This document shows positions 17,877 through 26,370 of a stretch of DNA of 64,000 nt, piece after piece (positions within the stretch are counted from its first letter, which is position 1; each line of letters begins with the position of its first letter). Source of the DNA: Reichenbachiella agariperforans (lineage in GTDB: Bacteria; Bacteroidota; Bacteroidia; Cytophagales; Cyclobacteriaceae); NCBI RefSeq assembly GCF_900142205.1, contig NZ_FRAA01000001.1, positions 1,136,601 to 1,200,600 of the forward strand, given 5' to 3'. The notes below the pieces were generated by a model. It ran no database searches. It was not told where the DNA came from and was given only the letters and a program-made list of their open reading frames with translations. The position numbers and the translations under genes are program-made.

Positions 17877-18953
17877 CTACTCTAATACGGTCAATTCTCC
17901 TCGTATTGCGATATTTAGCTTCTGTTTTATTATATCTACGTTCTGCTCTGTGCCTAACAAATGCATTAGCTTGGCTAAGGCTGCTTCGGTCGTAATATCA
18001 TGTCCACTGATGACCCCTATATCGTCCAGCATCTTGCTGGTCTCATAACGTCCCTGCACCACACTACCCCCCATACACTGGGATACATTGTAGAGAAATA
18101 TTCCACGAGCAACTGCATCACGAAGCAGGTTGCTCATCCATTCCCATGTCATCATATTACCTGATCCATAGGACTCTATGACTACTCCTCTTAGTCCTTT
18201 GATATTCAATATACTCTTCACGACTTCCTGCGTAATCCCTGGAAAAATCTTCAATACCACTACATTAGGATCTAACTTAGGATAGTACTCTAGGCGCTGC
18301 TGAGTTTCATGTGGTTTCAAGAAAGATTCATTGAAAACAATCTCCACTCCCGATTCAGCCAAATATGGATAATTCTCAGATTCAAAAGCTGCAAAATTGC
18401 TACTCCTTATTTTCTGGGAACGATTGCCTTTTAGTAGATAATAGTTAAAGTAAAGCGCTACTTCATTGACCATCGGTCGCCCTTCATTCTTCTTAGAAGC
18501 AATCTCTAATGCGGTAATCAAGTTTTCACGTGCATCAGACCGTGTTGCTCCTATAGGTATCTGTGCGCCAGTTAGTATCACAGGTTTATTTAGCCCCCGA
18601 AACATAAAGCTAAGCGCTGAAGCCGTATATGCCATCGTGTCGGTACCATGGAGAATCACAAAACCATCAAATTGGTTATAGTAACTCTTGATGATTTCAG
18701 CCATTGCATGCCAATGCTCTGTATTCACATTAGAAGAATCCACAGGTTCTGGAAACGATATCACTGTCAATTTCAAGTCCAAGCTCTGTAGTTCAGGGAT
18801 TTTCTCAATAACTAGTGAAAAGTTAAATGGGGCCAATGAACCATCTTCGTCATACACCATCCCAAATGTCCCTCCTGTATAAATCAACAGTATTGAAGAC
18901 TTGGGCGCTTCTGATGAAGTCGCAATATTTATTACTTTATAATTCTTACTCAA
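17877..18953 (-). CDS. ansA: Type I L-asparaginase
   Basis: The 358-residue product has both asparaginase active-site signatures: LLIYTGGTFGM near residue 22-32 and VILHGTDTMAYTAS around residue 100. There is no signal peptide, indicating the cytoplasmic type I enzyme. It hydrolyses asparagine to aspartate and ammonia. The start codon lies six bases past the tatD stop, so it is the last gene of the long minus-strand operon that begins at 24971. Its link with glycan and phosphatase genes in the same transcript is unexplained. Confidence 0.92.
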   Translation of the reverse strand: MSKNYKVINIATSSEAPKSSILLIYTGGTFGMVYDEDGSLAPFNFSLVIEKIPELQSLDLKLTVISFPEPVDSSNVNTEHWHAMAEIIKSYYNQFDGFVILHGTDTMAYTASALSFMFRGLNKPVILTGAQIPIGATRSDARENLITALEIASKKNEGRPMVNEVALYFNYYLLKGNRSQKIRSSNFAAFESENYPYLAESGVEIVFNESFLKPHETQQRLEYYPKLDPNVVVLKIFPGITQEVVKSILNIKGLRGVVIESYGSGNMMTWEWMSNLLRDAVARGIFLYNVSQCMGGSVVQGRYETSKMLDDIGVISGHDITTEAALAKLMHLLGTEQNVDIIKQKLNIAIRGELTVLE

Positions 18954-18959
18954 TTTGGA

Positions 18960-19727
18960 TTATTTGTTGTTCTCAAATATACACATAGCCGTATCAGTAG
19001 TCGCCTCTATCACCTCACTTATATCTATATTTCTTTCGTCGGCAATCTTCTGAGCTACCTGACGAATGTAAGCTGGCTCATTCCGTTTGCCTCGATACGG
19101 CACAGGTGCCAAGTAGGGACTATCAGTCTCCAAAACCATCTCATGCAACGAAATATTCTGCATCACAGGCTCTAACCCTCCATTTTTGAAAGTCGCTACT
19201 CCCCCAATCCCGAGTTTGAACCCTAGATCAATAATGCGCCTAGCCTGTTCTTCGGATCCCGAAAAACAATGAACGATTCCGAATAAACTTGTATTTCGAT
19301 ATGATTCGAGTAGCGTTATCGTCTCCTCCATCGATTCCCTACAATGAATAACAATTGGTTTCTCATACCTAACGGCTAAGTCGGACTGTATTTTAAAAGC
19401 TTCCTTCTGCTGCTCAAACAACGTTTTATCCCAATATAAATCTGTCCCCATCTCGCCGATAGCAACAAAATCTCGCTTAGACAACCAATCCTCTACGATA
19501 TAAAGTTCTTTCTCAAAATCAGCTTTGACCGAACATGGATGCAAGCCTATCATCGGGATACAATACCCTGGATACAGGTGCTCCATCTCTAACATGGCAT
19601 CTATCGATCCACTATCTATATTGGGCATATATATGCGCTCAACACCTGACTCCTTAGCCTTATCGATCACCTCATCTATATCTTCTTTGAACTGATCTGA
19701 ATAAATATGTGCGTGTGTTTCTATCAT
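18960..19727 (-). CDS. TatD-family metal-dependent hydrolase
   Basis: A 255-residue amidohydrolase-fold protein starting MIETHAHIYSDQF, where HAH binds metal. Further motifs are GLHPC, AIGEMGTDLYWD, VIHCRES and LETDSPYLAP. Family members are 3'-5' DNA/RNA exonucleases or D-aminoacyl-tRNA deacylases. I chose the ATG at 19727, not 19748, because it gives the ATGA overlap with the glycosyltransferase stop (19724-19727) and the family's canonical N-terminus. It is probably a housekeeping nuclease carried in the operon. Confidence 0.9.
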   Translation of the reverse strand: MIETHAHIYSDQFKEDIDEVIDKAKESGVERIYMPNIDSGSIDAMLEMEHLYPGYCIPMIGLHPCSVKADFEKELYIVEDWLSKRDFVAIGEMGTDLYWDKTLFEQQKEAFKIQSDLAVRYEKPIVIHCRESMEETITLLESYRNTSLFGIVHCFSGSEEQARRIIDLGFKLGIGGVATFKNGGLEPVMQNISLHEMVLETDSPYLAPVPYRGKRNEPAYIRQVAQKIADERNIDISEVIEATTDTAMCIFENNK

Positions 19728-20806
19728 CTGTATTTTCTCCCTTTCCACTCAAATTTTACTGGTAAGACATGCAGTGCAAAAGAAGAAAAATATATCGCTA
19801 CTTCATATAAATCAATGAAACATATAGAAACAAACCTATTGAATGACAAATTCAATAATTGATTTTTATACAACAGTAACGTTAAGACGAGTGCTTTGGC
19901 CAGTATCAAGAGTAGCCATACCGGCTGATAAAAACTCAAAAAAAGCACCAATGGCAAAAACAAAATCTTCACAAAAGCCAATAGACTGTATCGAATTGGC
20001 AACTCTACGACTCCTTGCAACCAACGCATACGTTGTTGAATCACACTTTTGAAACTGATCTCGGCTTGAGTGATAGCTATAGCTTCCACATCATCATTTA
20101 CACGCACCTCACCTCCTAACCGAATCATCGTTCTCATCAATGACACGTCCTCTACCACCGAATCTGGCAATGACTCGAACCTCACAGCCTCTAGCGTTGA
20201 CTTGCTCAAACACATATTATTGCCCCAAGCAGTAAGGAACATCCCTCTATCGGATAGCCATTTGATCAAGAGTTGATTTGAAACCCAATCTATGGACTGA
20301 AACACACTGAACCATCCAGTTTCTCGGACTTTCGTCAGCCCCAATTGCAGCACTTTACCTTCATCCACACCTCTCAGCATTGTACTGACCCATCCTGACG
20401 GAATAGACATATCAGCATCCGTAAACAAAAGCATATCCCCTTTAGCTTCTTGGTACATTTTTTTTAAGGTCTGTTGCTTCCCATAGACATCATGATGATA
20501 AGAGAATATCCGCCAATGAGACTGTGCATATTCACTAAGGATAGCCAAAGAATCATCATCCGACCCATCATCTCCGATAAGTATTTCAAACTTATCTGTA
20601 GGGTAATTCAACTCTTGCAATGACACACATAAGCGTCTCAAATTCGTGGATTCATTTCGAACAGAAATCAATATAGAGACCATCGGGAGCATCTCTTCTT
20701 CTACTCCAGACCTCTCTTTCATGCCCCTTTCTGAACTCAATACAATAAGATAGATCAATATGGGTATACACGCGACAACTAAGCTTGTGACTTCTAAAAG
20801 ACTCAT
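19724..20806 (-). CDS. GT2-family glycosyltransferase, membrane-bound
   Basis: This 360-residue protein has an N-terminal helix (about 5-24), a GT-A domain with VSILISVRNE, IGDDGSDDDS, TDADMSIP (DxD-type metal site), VEDVSL and the QQRMRW motif of processive/inverting GT2 enzymes, then two C-terminal membrane helices (about 275-315) and a further hydrophobic stretch. It should transfer a sugar from a nucleotide donor on the cytoplasmic face. The acceptor is unknown. It overlaps tatD and the deacetylase gene by 4 bases on each side, so translational coupling is likely. Confidence 0.85.
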   Translation of the reverse strand: MSLLEVTSLVVACIPILIYLIVLSSERGMKERSGVEEEMLPMVSILISVRNESTNLRRLCVSLQELNYPTDKFEILIGDDGSDDDSLAILSEYAQSHWRIFSYHHDVYGKQQTLKKMYQEAKGDMLLFTDADMSIPSGWVSTMLRGVDEGKVLQLGLTKVRETGWFSVFQSIDWVSNQLLIKWLSDRGMFLTAWGNNMCLSKSTLEAVRFESLPDSVVEDVSLMRTMIRLGGEVRVNDDVEAIAITQAEISFKSVIQQRMRWLQGVVELPIRYSLLAFVKILFLPLVLFLSFYQPVWLLLILAKALVLTLLLYKNQLLNLSFNRFVSICFIDLYEVAIYFSSFALHVLPVKFEWKGRKYR

Positions 20807-21444
20807 TCCAGCAATTTAAACTGAAAACCTCCGGACTTGGCATATTGAAGATACTTCGGTAAAATTTCACTTAACCGACTGACAGCTTTTTCATTATCAT
20901 GTAGCACGATAATGTCACCCGCTTGGGTCTTTCTAACCAAAGTATCTAAACAGTCTTGATTAGATTTTTTACTATCAAAGTCTCCAGGCATCAGTGTCCA
21001 CAGAGATAAAGTATACCCGCTCTTTTGAGCAAAACGCCACTGTCGCCATGTCAACAAACCATAGGGTGGCCGATACTGACACGCCAAATGAGAATCATAA
21101 GTCGACAACAGCTTTTCAGTCTGCTGAATTTCGTCCCACCATTCTTCCGTTTTTTGAGTTCGTGCACTGACGTGCTTATAACCATGGTTCGCAATAACAT
21201 GCCCCCTTGCAACCACCTCCTTCACCAATTCAGGATATTTTTCGGTTTCACTCCCTGACAAGAAAAAGGTAGCCTTAACCTCAAAATCCGCTAATATAGA
21301 CAGGATAACTGGTGTAGTTCTGGGGTTTGGTCCATCATCAAAAGTCAAGTATAGTTCATCACTCGCCCCCTTTCCTCGCCACAATATCGAAGGCCATAGC
21401 CATTGAATAAACCGAGGTATCCGTTGAAAATAAAAAGGAATCAA
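20803..21444 (-). CDS. Polysaccharide deacetylase (NodB-type)
   Basis: The 213-residue product contains YLTFDDGPNPRTTP (catalytic base and metal Asp), HGYKHVS (metal-binding H-x3-H form), YRPPYGLL, and a late VLHDN motif, the ordered motifs of carbohydrate esterase family 4. It removes acetyl groups from N-acetylated sugars of a glycan or glycolipid. No cleavable signal peptide is obvious, only a hydrophobic aromatic start, so localisation is uncertain. It is sandwiched with 4-base overlaps between a glycosyltransferase and the SpoIIE phosphatase genes, suggesting a shared envelope-glycan pathway. Confidence 0.88.
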   Translation of the reverse strand: MIPFYFQRIPRFIQWLWPSILWRGKGASDELYLTFDDGPNPRTTPVILSILADFEVKATFFLSGSETEKYPELVKEVVARGHVIANHGYKHVSARTQKTEEWWDEIQQTEKLLSTYDSHLACQYRPPYGLLTWRQWRFAQKSGYTLSLWTLMPGDFDSKKSNQDCLDTLVRKTQAGDIIVLHDNEKAVSRLSEILPKYLQYAKSGGFQFKLLE

Positions 21445-22664
21445 TGAATTGGCTTTTGCTTCACTGCTAGTAGCGTGATATCATCTCTGTATGCTTTACC
21501 TTCTCGAAATTCTTCTACCGCTAAAAGCATCTTTTGATTCAGATCTGAGGCAGATTGATCGTGATATTTCGCTACGATTGCCTCTACTTTCTCTTCGCCA
21601 AACTCACTTCCGTCCAGATTTTCGGCCTCCGTCAACCCATCCGTAAAACAGAACAGATCAAAGCTATCCACGTCACAAATCACCTCCGTCGCGATGAATG
21701 GCAAAGGGTTGAACATCCCTAGAACAGTCGTTCCTTTGGTGAGCATACGCAACTTACCTGTGGACGAAACAAGCAACGGTGGATTATGTCCACAGTTGGC
21801 ATACCGCAGTTCGTGTGTTTCTCTATTGTATAATGCTACAAAAAACGTGATAAATATATCTGCATTACCAGTTCCATTGAGTTGATAATTCAGCTCCGTG
21901 ACGATCGTCTCCAAATCATCCGTCTGTCGCACCAATGTCCTCAGAGATGCCTGAAAATTAGACATCATCAGTGCCGCTGGCACACCTTTGCCAGATACAT
22001 CGGCGATGCATACCATGTATTGATCTGGATCTATCAATACATAATCATAGTAGTCTCCGCCTATATTGTGATGTGGTCGATATACAGCATCTATCTCTAA
22101 TAGGTCTGATTGGGGCAGTGACTTAGGAAACAAATTTTGTTGTACCTGTTGTGCAATCTCCAACTCTCTCGTCAAAGCCTCTTGTTCGAGTTGTTTTCGA
22201 GCCAATTTCTTGTTTTCAATCGCAACGATCAGAATATTGGTAATCGCTTCCAAAAAGGTCGTCGGAGACTTAGAGGATATGCCCACCTTAGATTGAGCCA
22301 CATCCGCTATGAATACCAGTGCTAATAGTTTTTTCTTGTGTAAAACCGGAATCACATACTCAAAATGTTCGCTTTCTTTGAAGTTCCGGTCGATTGCAGA
22401 AGTACGGTCTAGGTTTTCAAATGAGGTGAAAGATATCTGATCACAGATGCTCTTCTGTACCCCAAAAACAACCTTATTTTCCCATTTTTCCTCTAGGACA
22501 AACAACGCCAACTTCTTAACCTTAAGGTTGGCAAGTAGCGTAAAGTGGTAGATTTTATAGAGAGAGTCTTCGGGCAGGTTATTATTGATCGCCTCTGTCA
22601 CTTCTAACAGCGAGTTCAATTCCAATTCCCGTAAGTTTGATGCTATTTCCTTTTCAGAACTCAT
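21441..22664 (-). CDS. GAF-domain PP2C (SpoIIE-type) serine phosphatase
   Basis: This 407-residue protein has an N-terminal GAF-like sensory region (about 15-160), a helical linker around 160-190 (EQEALTRELEIAQQVQQNLFP, the usual start of an RsbU-type domain), and a SpoIIE domain with GGDYYDY, CIADVSGKGVPAALMMS, CFTDGLTEA and RDDITLL, retaining the metal-binding Asp residues. Such phosphatases dephosphorylate anti-sigma antagonists or SiaC-like proteins in partner-switching circuits. No anti-sigma gene adjoins it. A SiaC-like protein is encoded at 57764-58144 and could be a substrate, which is only a guess. Confidence 0.88.
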   Translation of the reverse strand: MSSEKEIASNLRELELNSLLEVTEAINNNLPEDSLYKIYHFTLLANLKVKKLALFVLEEKWENKVVFGVQKSICDQISFTSFENLDRTSAIDRNFKESEHFEYVIPVLHKKKLLALVFIADVAQSKVGISSKSPTTFLEAITNILIVAIENKKLARKQLEQEALTRELEIAQQVQQNLFPKSLPQSDLLEIDAVYRPHHNIGGDYYDYVLIDPDQYMVCIADVSGKGVPAALMMSNFQASLRTLVRQTDDLETIVTELNYQLNGTGNADIFITFFVALYNRETHELRYANCGHNPPLLVSSTGKLRMLTKGTTVLGMFNPLPFIATEVICDVDSFDLFCFTDGLTEAENLDGSEFGEEKVEAIVAKYHDQSASDLNQKMLLAVEEFREGKAYRDDITLLAVKQKPIH

Positions 22665-22918
22665 GTAGTACTCGTATGTGCTTTCAACCCCGTTTTAGTA
22701 GCCAAGTAGTGATACTTTCGAAAGTTAATTTCCAAATCCACATCCTTGCTTTCCAACTCCACGTCTGGTTCTTCAAAACACTTAATCCAATCCTTCTTTT
22801 GTAATTTGGTAAGTACGGACAATAGTTCATCCTCTTCCATCCCTACACTGGTTTTGAGTTCTTGGAATGAAACCAAAAAATACAATTCATCCAAAACGTC
22901 ATATTCATGGTCACTCAT
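22661..22918 (-). CDS. Small acidic protein, possible winged-helix type
   Basis: This 85-residue protein is rich in Asp/Glu. It has a helical pattern ELYFLVSFQELKTSVG followed by MEEDELLSVLTKLQKKDWI and a beta-like IKCFEE…INFRKYHYL, suggestive of a small winged helix-turn-helix or MarR-like wing, though no diagnostic motif is seen. It overlaps the SpoIIE phosphatase start by 4 bases and follows the GT2 gene with a 17-bp gap. Co-translation with the phosphatase suggests that it is a regulator or binding partner. Function unknown. Confidence 0.65.
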   Translation of the reverse strand: MSDHEYDVLDELYFLVSFQELKTSVGMEEDELLSVLTKLQKKDWIKCFEEPDVELESKDVDLEINFRKYHYLATKTGLKAHTSTT

Positions 22919-22935
22919 AATATCTCAGTCAAAGG

Positions 22936-24030
22936 TCAAATAGGATAGCTTCGACTTCTCCACCGAAACTTCCCAAAATTAGAAGCTATGCCAAAGAATA
23001 CCACATAAAAGGGATAAATAATTTGGAGACAAAAGACAGTAAAAACAGATAATCTCACGCCTGTCAATGTGCTGGACTTCTTCAAAAACATCCAGTCAGC
23101 CAAGAGCTTAACTGCTATACAGCCTATGACCTCCGTCTTGTGATCGAAAAAGAGGTAGAAAGCCAATCCTACAAACAATGCATAAATGGCAAACACAAAC
23201 AAAGGCATGACCCAAGATAGCAAATCCCTATGGTGCTTCCACTTAGATGCCCAGCGTTTGCGCTGGTAGTAGAACTGTCTAACACTCGCTGGAGGCTCTG
23301 TTTCCACTCTACCACCCTCCTCTCCAAGAAAAGCAACTCCATCTGGGTAGAATTTCGTAATCTTCCGGAGCAGAAACTCATCATCACCACTCGCGACATG
23401 TTCATTCCCTTCAAACCCAGCCACCTTCTTGAAAGCCTTCTTTCTAAATGAGTAGTTGCAGCCATTAATCATACTCGCTTTCCCTAATACCGAAGTAGCC
23501 GCTCCTACCCCGACTAAAGCGGTTAATTCTGTATTGAGCAAATTTGTCCAAAACCCACCTCGGTCAAAATATTTGACAGACCCAAACGCCAGCACTTTTT
23601 CCTCTAACAGATTAGTAACATGGTTTTCAACCCATCGTTCCCCTACAACTGTATCACCATCTGTACAAATAACAATATCACCTCGCGCAGCAGCATCCAC
23701 CCCCATAGTTATCGCTGCCTTTTTACCCGTTTTAGATCCTTCTAGCTTCAACAAACACACCCGATCGTCATCTATCGATGAAACGATCTCCGCTGTCCTG
23801 TCTGTAGAGTGATCATCTATGACCAGTACTTCTATGTTGTGATATTTATTAGTCAATATTGACTGAACCGTCCTCTGGATGCAAAACTCTTCATTTCGGA
23901 CAGGAATCAATACTGTAACCCACTCCTCTGAAGGCTGAGTCTTAGTACTTTTGATCCTGCGTAGTGCATTCATCAGCACCAACAATGCTGTGACATATAA
24001 CAAAACCACGATTATAAGCCCCAGCATCAT
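22936..24030 (-). CDS. GT2-family glycosyltransferase, membrane-bound
   Basis: This 364-residue protein has an N-terminal membrane helix (2-20), a GT-A fold with VTVLIPVRNEE, IDDHSTDRT, CTDGDTVV, SGDDEFL and YYQRKRW, and C-terminal helices (about 275-300 and 325-350). The motif order matches processive-type GT2 enzymes such as those making glycolipids or polysaccharides. It differs from the GT2 at 19724-20806 outside the motifs, so the operon encodes two distinct transferases. Its stop overlaps the flippase-like gene start by 4 bases. Donor and acceptor are not predictable. Confidence 0.86.
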   Translation of the reverse strand: MMLGLIIVVLLYVTALLVLMNALRRIKSTKTQPSEEWVTVLIPVRNEEFCIQRTVQSILTNKYHNIEVLVIDDHSTDRTAEIVSSIDDDRVCLLKLEGSKTGKKAAITMGVDAAARGDIVICTDGDTVVGERWVENHVTNLLEEKVLAFGSVKYFDRGGFWTNLLNTELTALVGVGAATSVLGKASMINGCNYSFRKKAFKKVAGFEGNEHVASGDDEFLLRKITKFYPDGVAFLGEEGGRVETEPPASVRQFYYQRKRWASKWKHHRDLLSWVMPLFVFAIYALFVGLAFYLFFDHKTEVIGCIAVKLLADWMFLKKSSTLTGVRLSVFTVFCLQIIYPFYVVFFGIASNFGKFRWRSRSYPI

Positions 24031-24971
24031 GACAATCTAGGTCTAAATCTTGATACATATGCTAAACCTAGCACAGATGGGATCACTATATTAATCAACC
24101 ACACCACAGCACTACCGACGGATATTAGCATTAAATCAGAAGTAAAAAGAGAGAAAAACAGAACTGCAGAAATCTCCCGCTTCATCAAGTCTCCCAAAAT
24201 CGTCATATTCGGAATGACAGTTTTGACCAAGAAAACCCAAAAAACGCCTAGCAAAACAACCTGAAAATCCAAACCTATTTCCAGTCCATAAAACACCAAA
24301 CAGAACTGCACACTAAAAACCGCATATCTTAAAAAAGACAACAACAGGATCGTAACCCACTGCCAAATATCAAAACAAATAAAATACTGATAATACTCCC
24401 CTAACCAATCGCTAACACGCTTCCTAGTCAAAAAACCAAGCAGTACCAATGACACCAACCCTACTAAAACCCATTGAAGCCTTCCTGAATCAAACACTTC
24501 TACACCCTGCCTCAATAAAAACACAGTAGCCATCCCTCCCAGTACTAGTGTGGGGACCATCTGACTCACTCTTGCCATTGCTAATACAGCAATGGCCTTC
24601 ATTCTTTGTTCGGGCTCAATATCACCCACACGGACAACTGCATCTCCCAAACCTAGAGGTGTGATCATATTGACTGCTCGACCTGCAAGCACCAATTTCA
24701 AAACATCAACAAATTTTCGCTTTACCGAAAACTGAGTCATGTATCTCCATTTATATGCTTCCAATCCTAGATTCAAAGGCAGTAGAACCAGTGCGACCGC
24801 CAAATAAGAAATCTCTAAATACTCCCATGAATAAGTTCTCCACACCCCATTCTCCAAACGCAACGCCAAAATCACCAGCACAGTAACGGGCAGCCCCCAC
24901 CCCCACAATAGCTTGGCTATATTCACCCAAGACTGACGAGCACCTATACTAGTTGATTTCAGAGTTTCCAT
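24027..24971 (-). CDS. Flippase-like integral membrane protein (LPG synthase TM family)
   Basis: The 314-residue product has about eight hydrophobic helices and the pattern of the lysylphosphatidylglycerol synthase transmembrane / AglD2-like family (GLGDAVVR in the central loop, RAVNMITPLG). Members are associated with moving or modifying lipid-linked sugars. It is the first gene of the minus-strand operon that continues with two GT2 enzymes and a deacetylase, which supports a role in a glycolipid pathway. No catalytic GNAT domain is present, so it is not an aminoacyl-PG synthase. Confidence 0.78.
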   Translation of the reverse strand: METLKSTSIGARQSWVNIAKLLWGWGLPVTVLVILALRLENGVWRTYSWEYLEISYLAVALVLLPLNLGLEAYKWRYMTQFSVKRKFVDVLKLVLAGRAVNMITPLGLGDAVVRVGDIEPEQRMKAIAVLAMARVSQMVPTLVLGGMATVFLLRQGVEVFDSGRLQWVLVGLVSLVLLGFLTRKRVSDWLGEYYQYFICFDIWQWVTILLLSFLRYAVFSVQFCLVFYGLEIGLDFQVVLLGVFWVFLVKTVIPNMTILGDLMKREISAVLFFSLFTSDLMLISVGSAVVWLINIVIPSVLGLAYVSRFRPRLS

Positions 24972-25034
24972 TAATTGAGCCTTGATTTATAAAAAAGAGG
25001 GATCATTTTCTATCTTGCAATGCTATTCAGATCA

Positions 25035-25586
25035 ATGGAAAAAACTAAAGAAAAAATCATATTAGGCATAGACCCTGGTACTACCGTGATGGGATATGGT
25101 GTCATATTGGTCACAGGGCAGAAAGTCAAAATATTGCAATTTGGCGTCATCCATTTAACCAAATATACTACTCATGAAATAAAACTCAAGAAAATATACG
25201 AACGCGTATCTTCTATCATCGAGGAGTTTCATCCTGATCATGTCGCATTAGAAGCTCCCTTCTACGGCAAAAATGTACAATCAATGCTCAAGCTAGGAAG
25301 AGCGCAAGGGGTAGCAATGGCAGCTGCACTCAACCGAGAAATCCCAATCACAGAATATGCACCTAAAAAAGTGAAGCAATCCGTAACAGGAAATGGAAAT
25401 GCCTCCAAAGAACAAGTAGCAGCCATGCTCAAATCAATATTAAAATTCCAAGATGCGCCCAAACTTCTAGACGCAACCGATGCCCTAGCAGTCGCACTTA
25501 CTCACCATTATCAGGGCGGTCGAGTGCAGTCCAGTAGCAAAAGCTGGAATGCATTCTTGGCAGACAACCCTAATCGTATAAAGTAA
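25035..25586 (+). CDS. ruvC: Crossover junction endodeoxyribonuclease RuvC
   Basis: This 183-residue protein has the four-acid RuvC pattern: Asp in LGIDPGTTVMGYG, Glu in ALEAPFYG, and two acids in LDATDALAVALTHH. It cleaves Holliday junctions with RuvAB. I chose the ATG at 25035; the ATG at 25020 lies four bases after a TATCTTG element (25011-25017) resembling the -7 box, so it would fall at or before the transcription start. It is divergent from the flippase-like gene and convergent, back to back, with the CBS protein. Confidence 0.93.
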   Translation: MEKTKEKIILGIDPGTTVMGYGVILVTGQKVKILQFGVIHLTKYTTHEIKLKKIYERVSSIIEEFHPDHVALEAPFYGKNVQSMLKLGRAQGVAMAAALNREIPITEYAPKKVKQSVTGNGNASKEQVAAMLKSILKFQDAPKLLDATDALAVALTHHYQGGRVQSSSKSWNAFLADNPNRIK

Positions 25587-26042
25587 CTACCAAGTCGTAG
25601 ATTTGATTTTTTGAGCAGCTCGCATAATGTCTCTGCGTGATATTTGCCCCTTTAGAACACCATTTTCCGTCACAGGAAATCTCCTAAAATAAGTCGTCAG
25701 AAATTCATTCGCACACGACACAACATCAGTATCCATCTCTAGGGTTTTGACATTTTCAGACATGAAATCTTTCACCTTGCCTTTACCACTAGGTATGTTA
25801 TGATAGGACGATTGCACCAGTACTTTCAAGCAATCTTTTTCTGACAACATCCCTACAAGTTCCCTTTTTTCATTCAGGACTGGCCCGCCAGAAATACGTT
25901 TTTTGAGCATAATATCAATAGCCTCTGCAATCTCCATATCAGGTGTAAAAGTCACGAGATCACGCGCCATATAATCTGATATCTTTTCATACTTGACATC
26001 TCTTTCTTGCTCTATTTGTACGCCTTTAAAATTCATTACCAT
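25587..26042 (-). CDS. CBS-domain pair protein
   Basis: A 151-residue cytoplasmic protein made almost wholly of two CBS motifs: one around residues 20-80 (SDYMARDLVTFTPDM…ISGGPVLNEKRELVGMLSEKD) and one around 90-148 (KDFMSENVKTLEMDT…RRFPVTENGVLKGQISRRDI). CBS pairs bind adenine nucleotides and act as energy sensors. No effector domain is fused, so the partner is unknown. The ATG at 26036 is an equally good start. It ends directly beside ruvC and is divergent from rpoD across 328 bp. Confidence 0.85.
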   Translation of the reverse strand: MVMNFKGVQIEQERDVKYEKISDYMARDLVTFTPDMEIAEAIDIMLKKRISGGPVLNEKRELVGMLSEKDCLKVLVQSSYHNIPSGKGKVKDFMSENVKTLEMDTDVVSCANEFLTTYFRRFPVTENGVLKGQISRRDIMRAAQKIKSTTW

Positions 26043-26370
26043 AATTGTAGGTTTAAGTGGATGATGATGTTAATAGTACCTATGAGTTTACAGTATTTTG
26101 ATCTCAAAATCAAGACTTTACATTAAAAGCTTCATTTTAATAGGATTTAACATCTACATTTTGTACTTTGTTAAGATGGGATAGGAAGCCTCTTTTCGAA
26201 AGAATGTCTTACCAACTACAATCTAGGCAAGAGATTTAATAAAAATTTAGATAATTCCGACCACCAATTTGATTGAAATCGTATAAAAGGTTAAATTTGC
26301 GGGCTTTAAAGCTCATCCCCCACATCAGGGACGACCAAAAAGTCCTAATAATTAAGGAAAAATATATCAT
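26043..26370. other. Divergent regulatory gap upstream of rpoD
   Basis: This 328-bp AT-rich gap holds the rpoD promoter described separately and presumably the CBS gene promoter. I see no credible ORF or structured RNA in it. Confidence 0.5.
26268..26299 (+). promoter_or_regulatory. Bacteroidota-type promoter of rpoD
   Basis: TTTG at 26268-26271 and TAAATTTG at 26292-26299 are separated by 20 bases, which is close to the TTTG-N19/20-TAnnTTTG consensus. A start at about 26306 would give a leader of roughly 65 bases; the coding start is preceded by a purine-rich TAAGGAAAAA. Confidence 0.7.
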
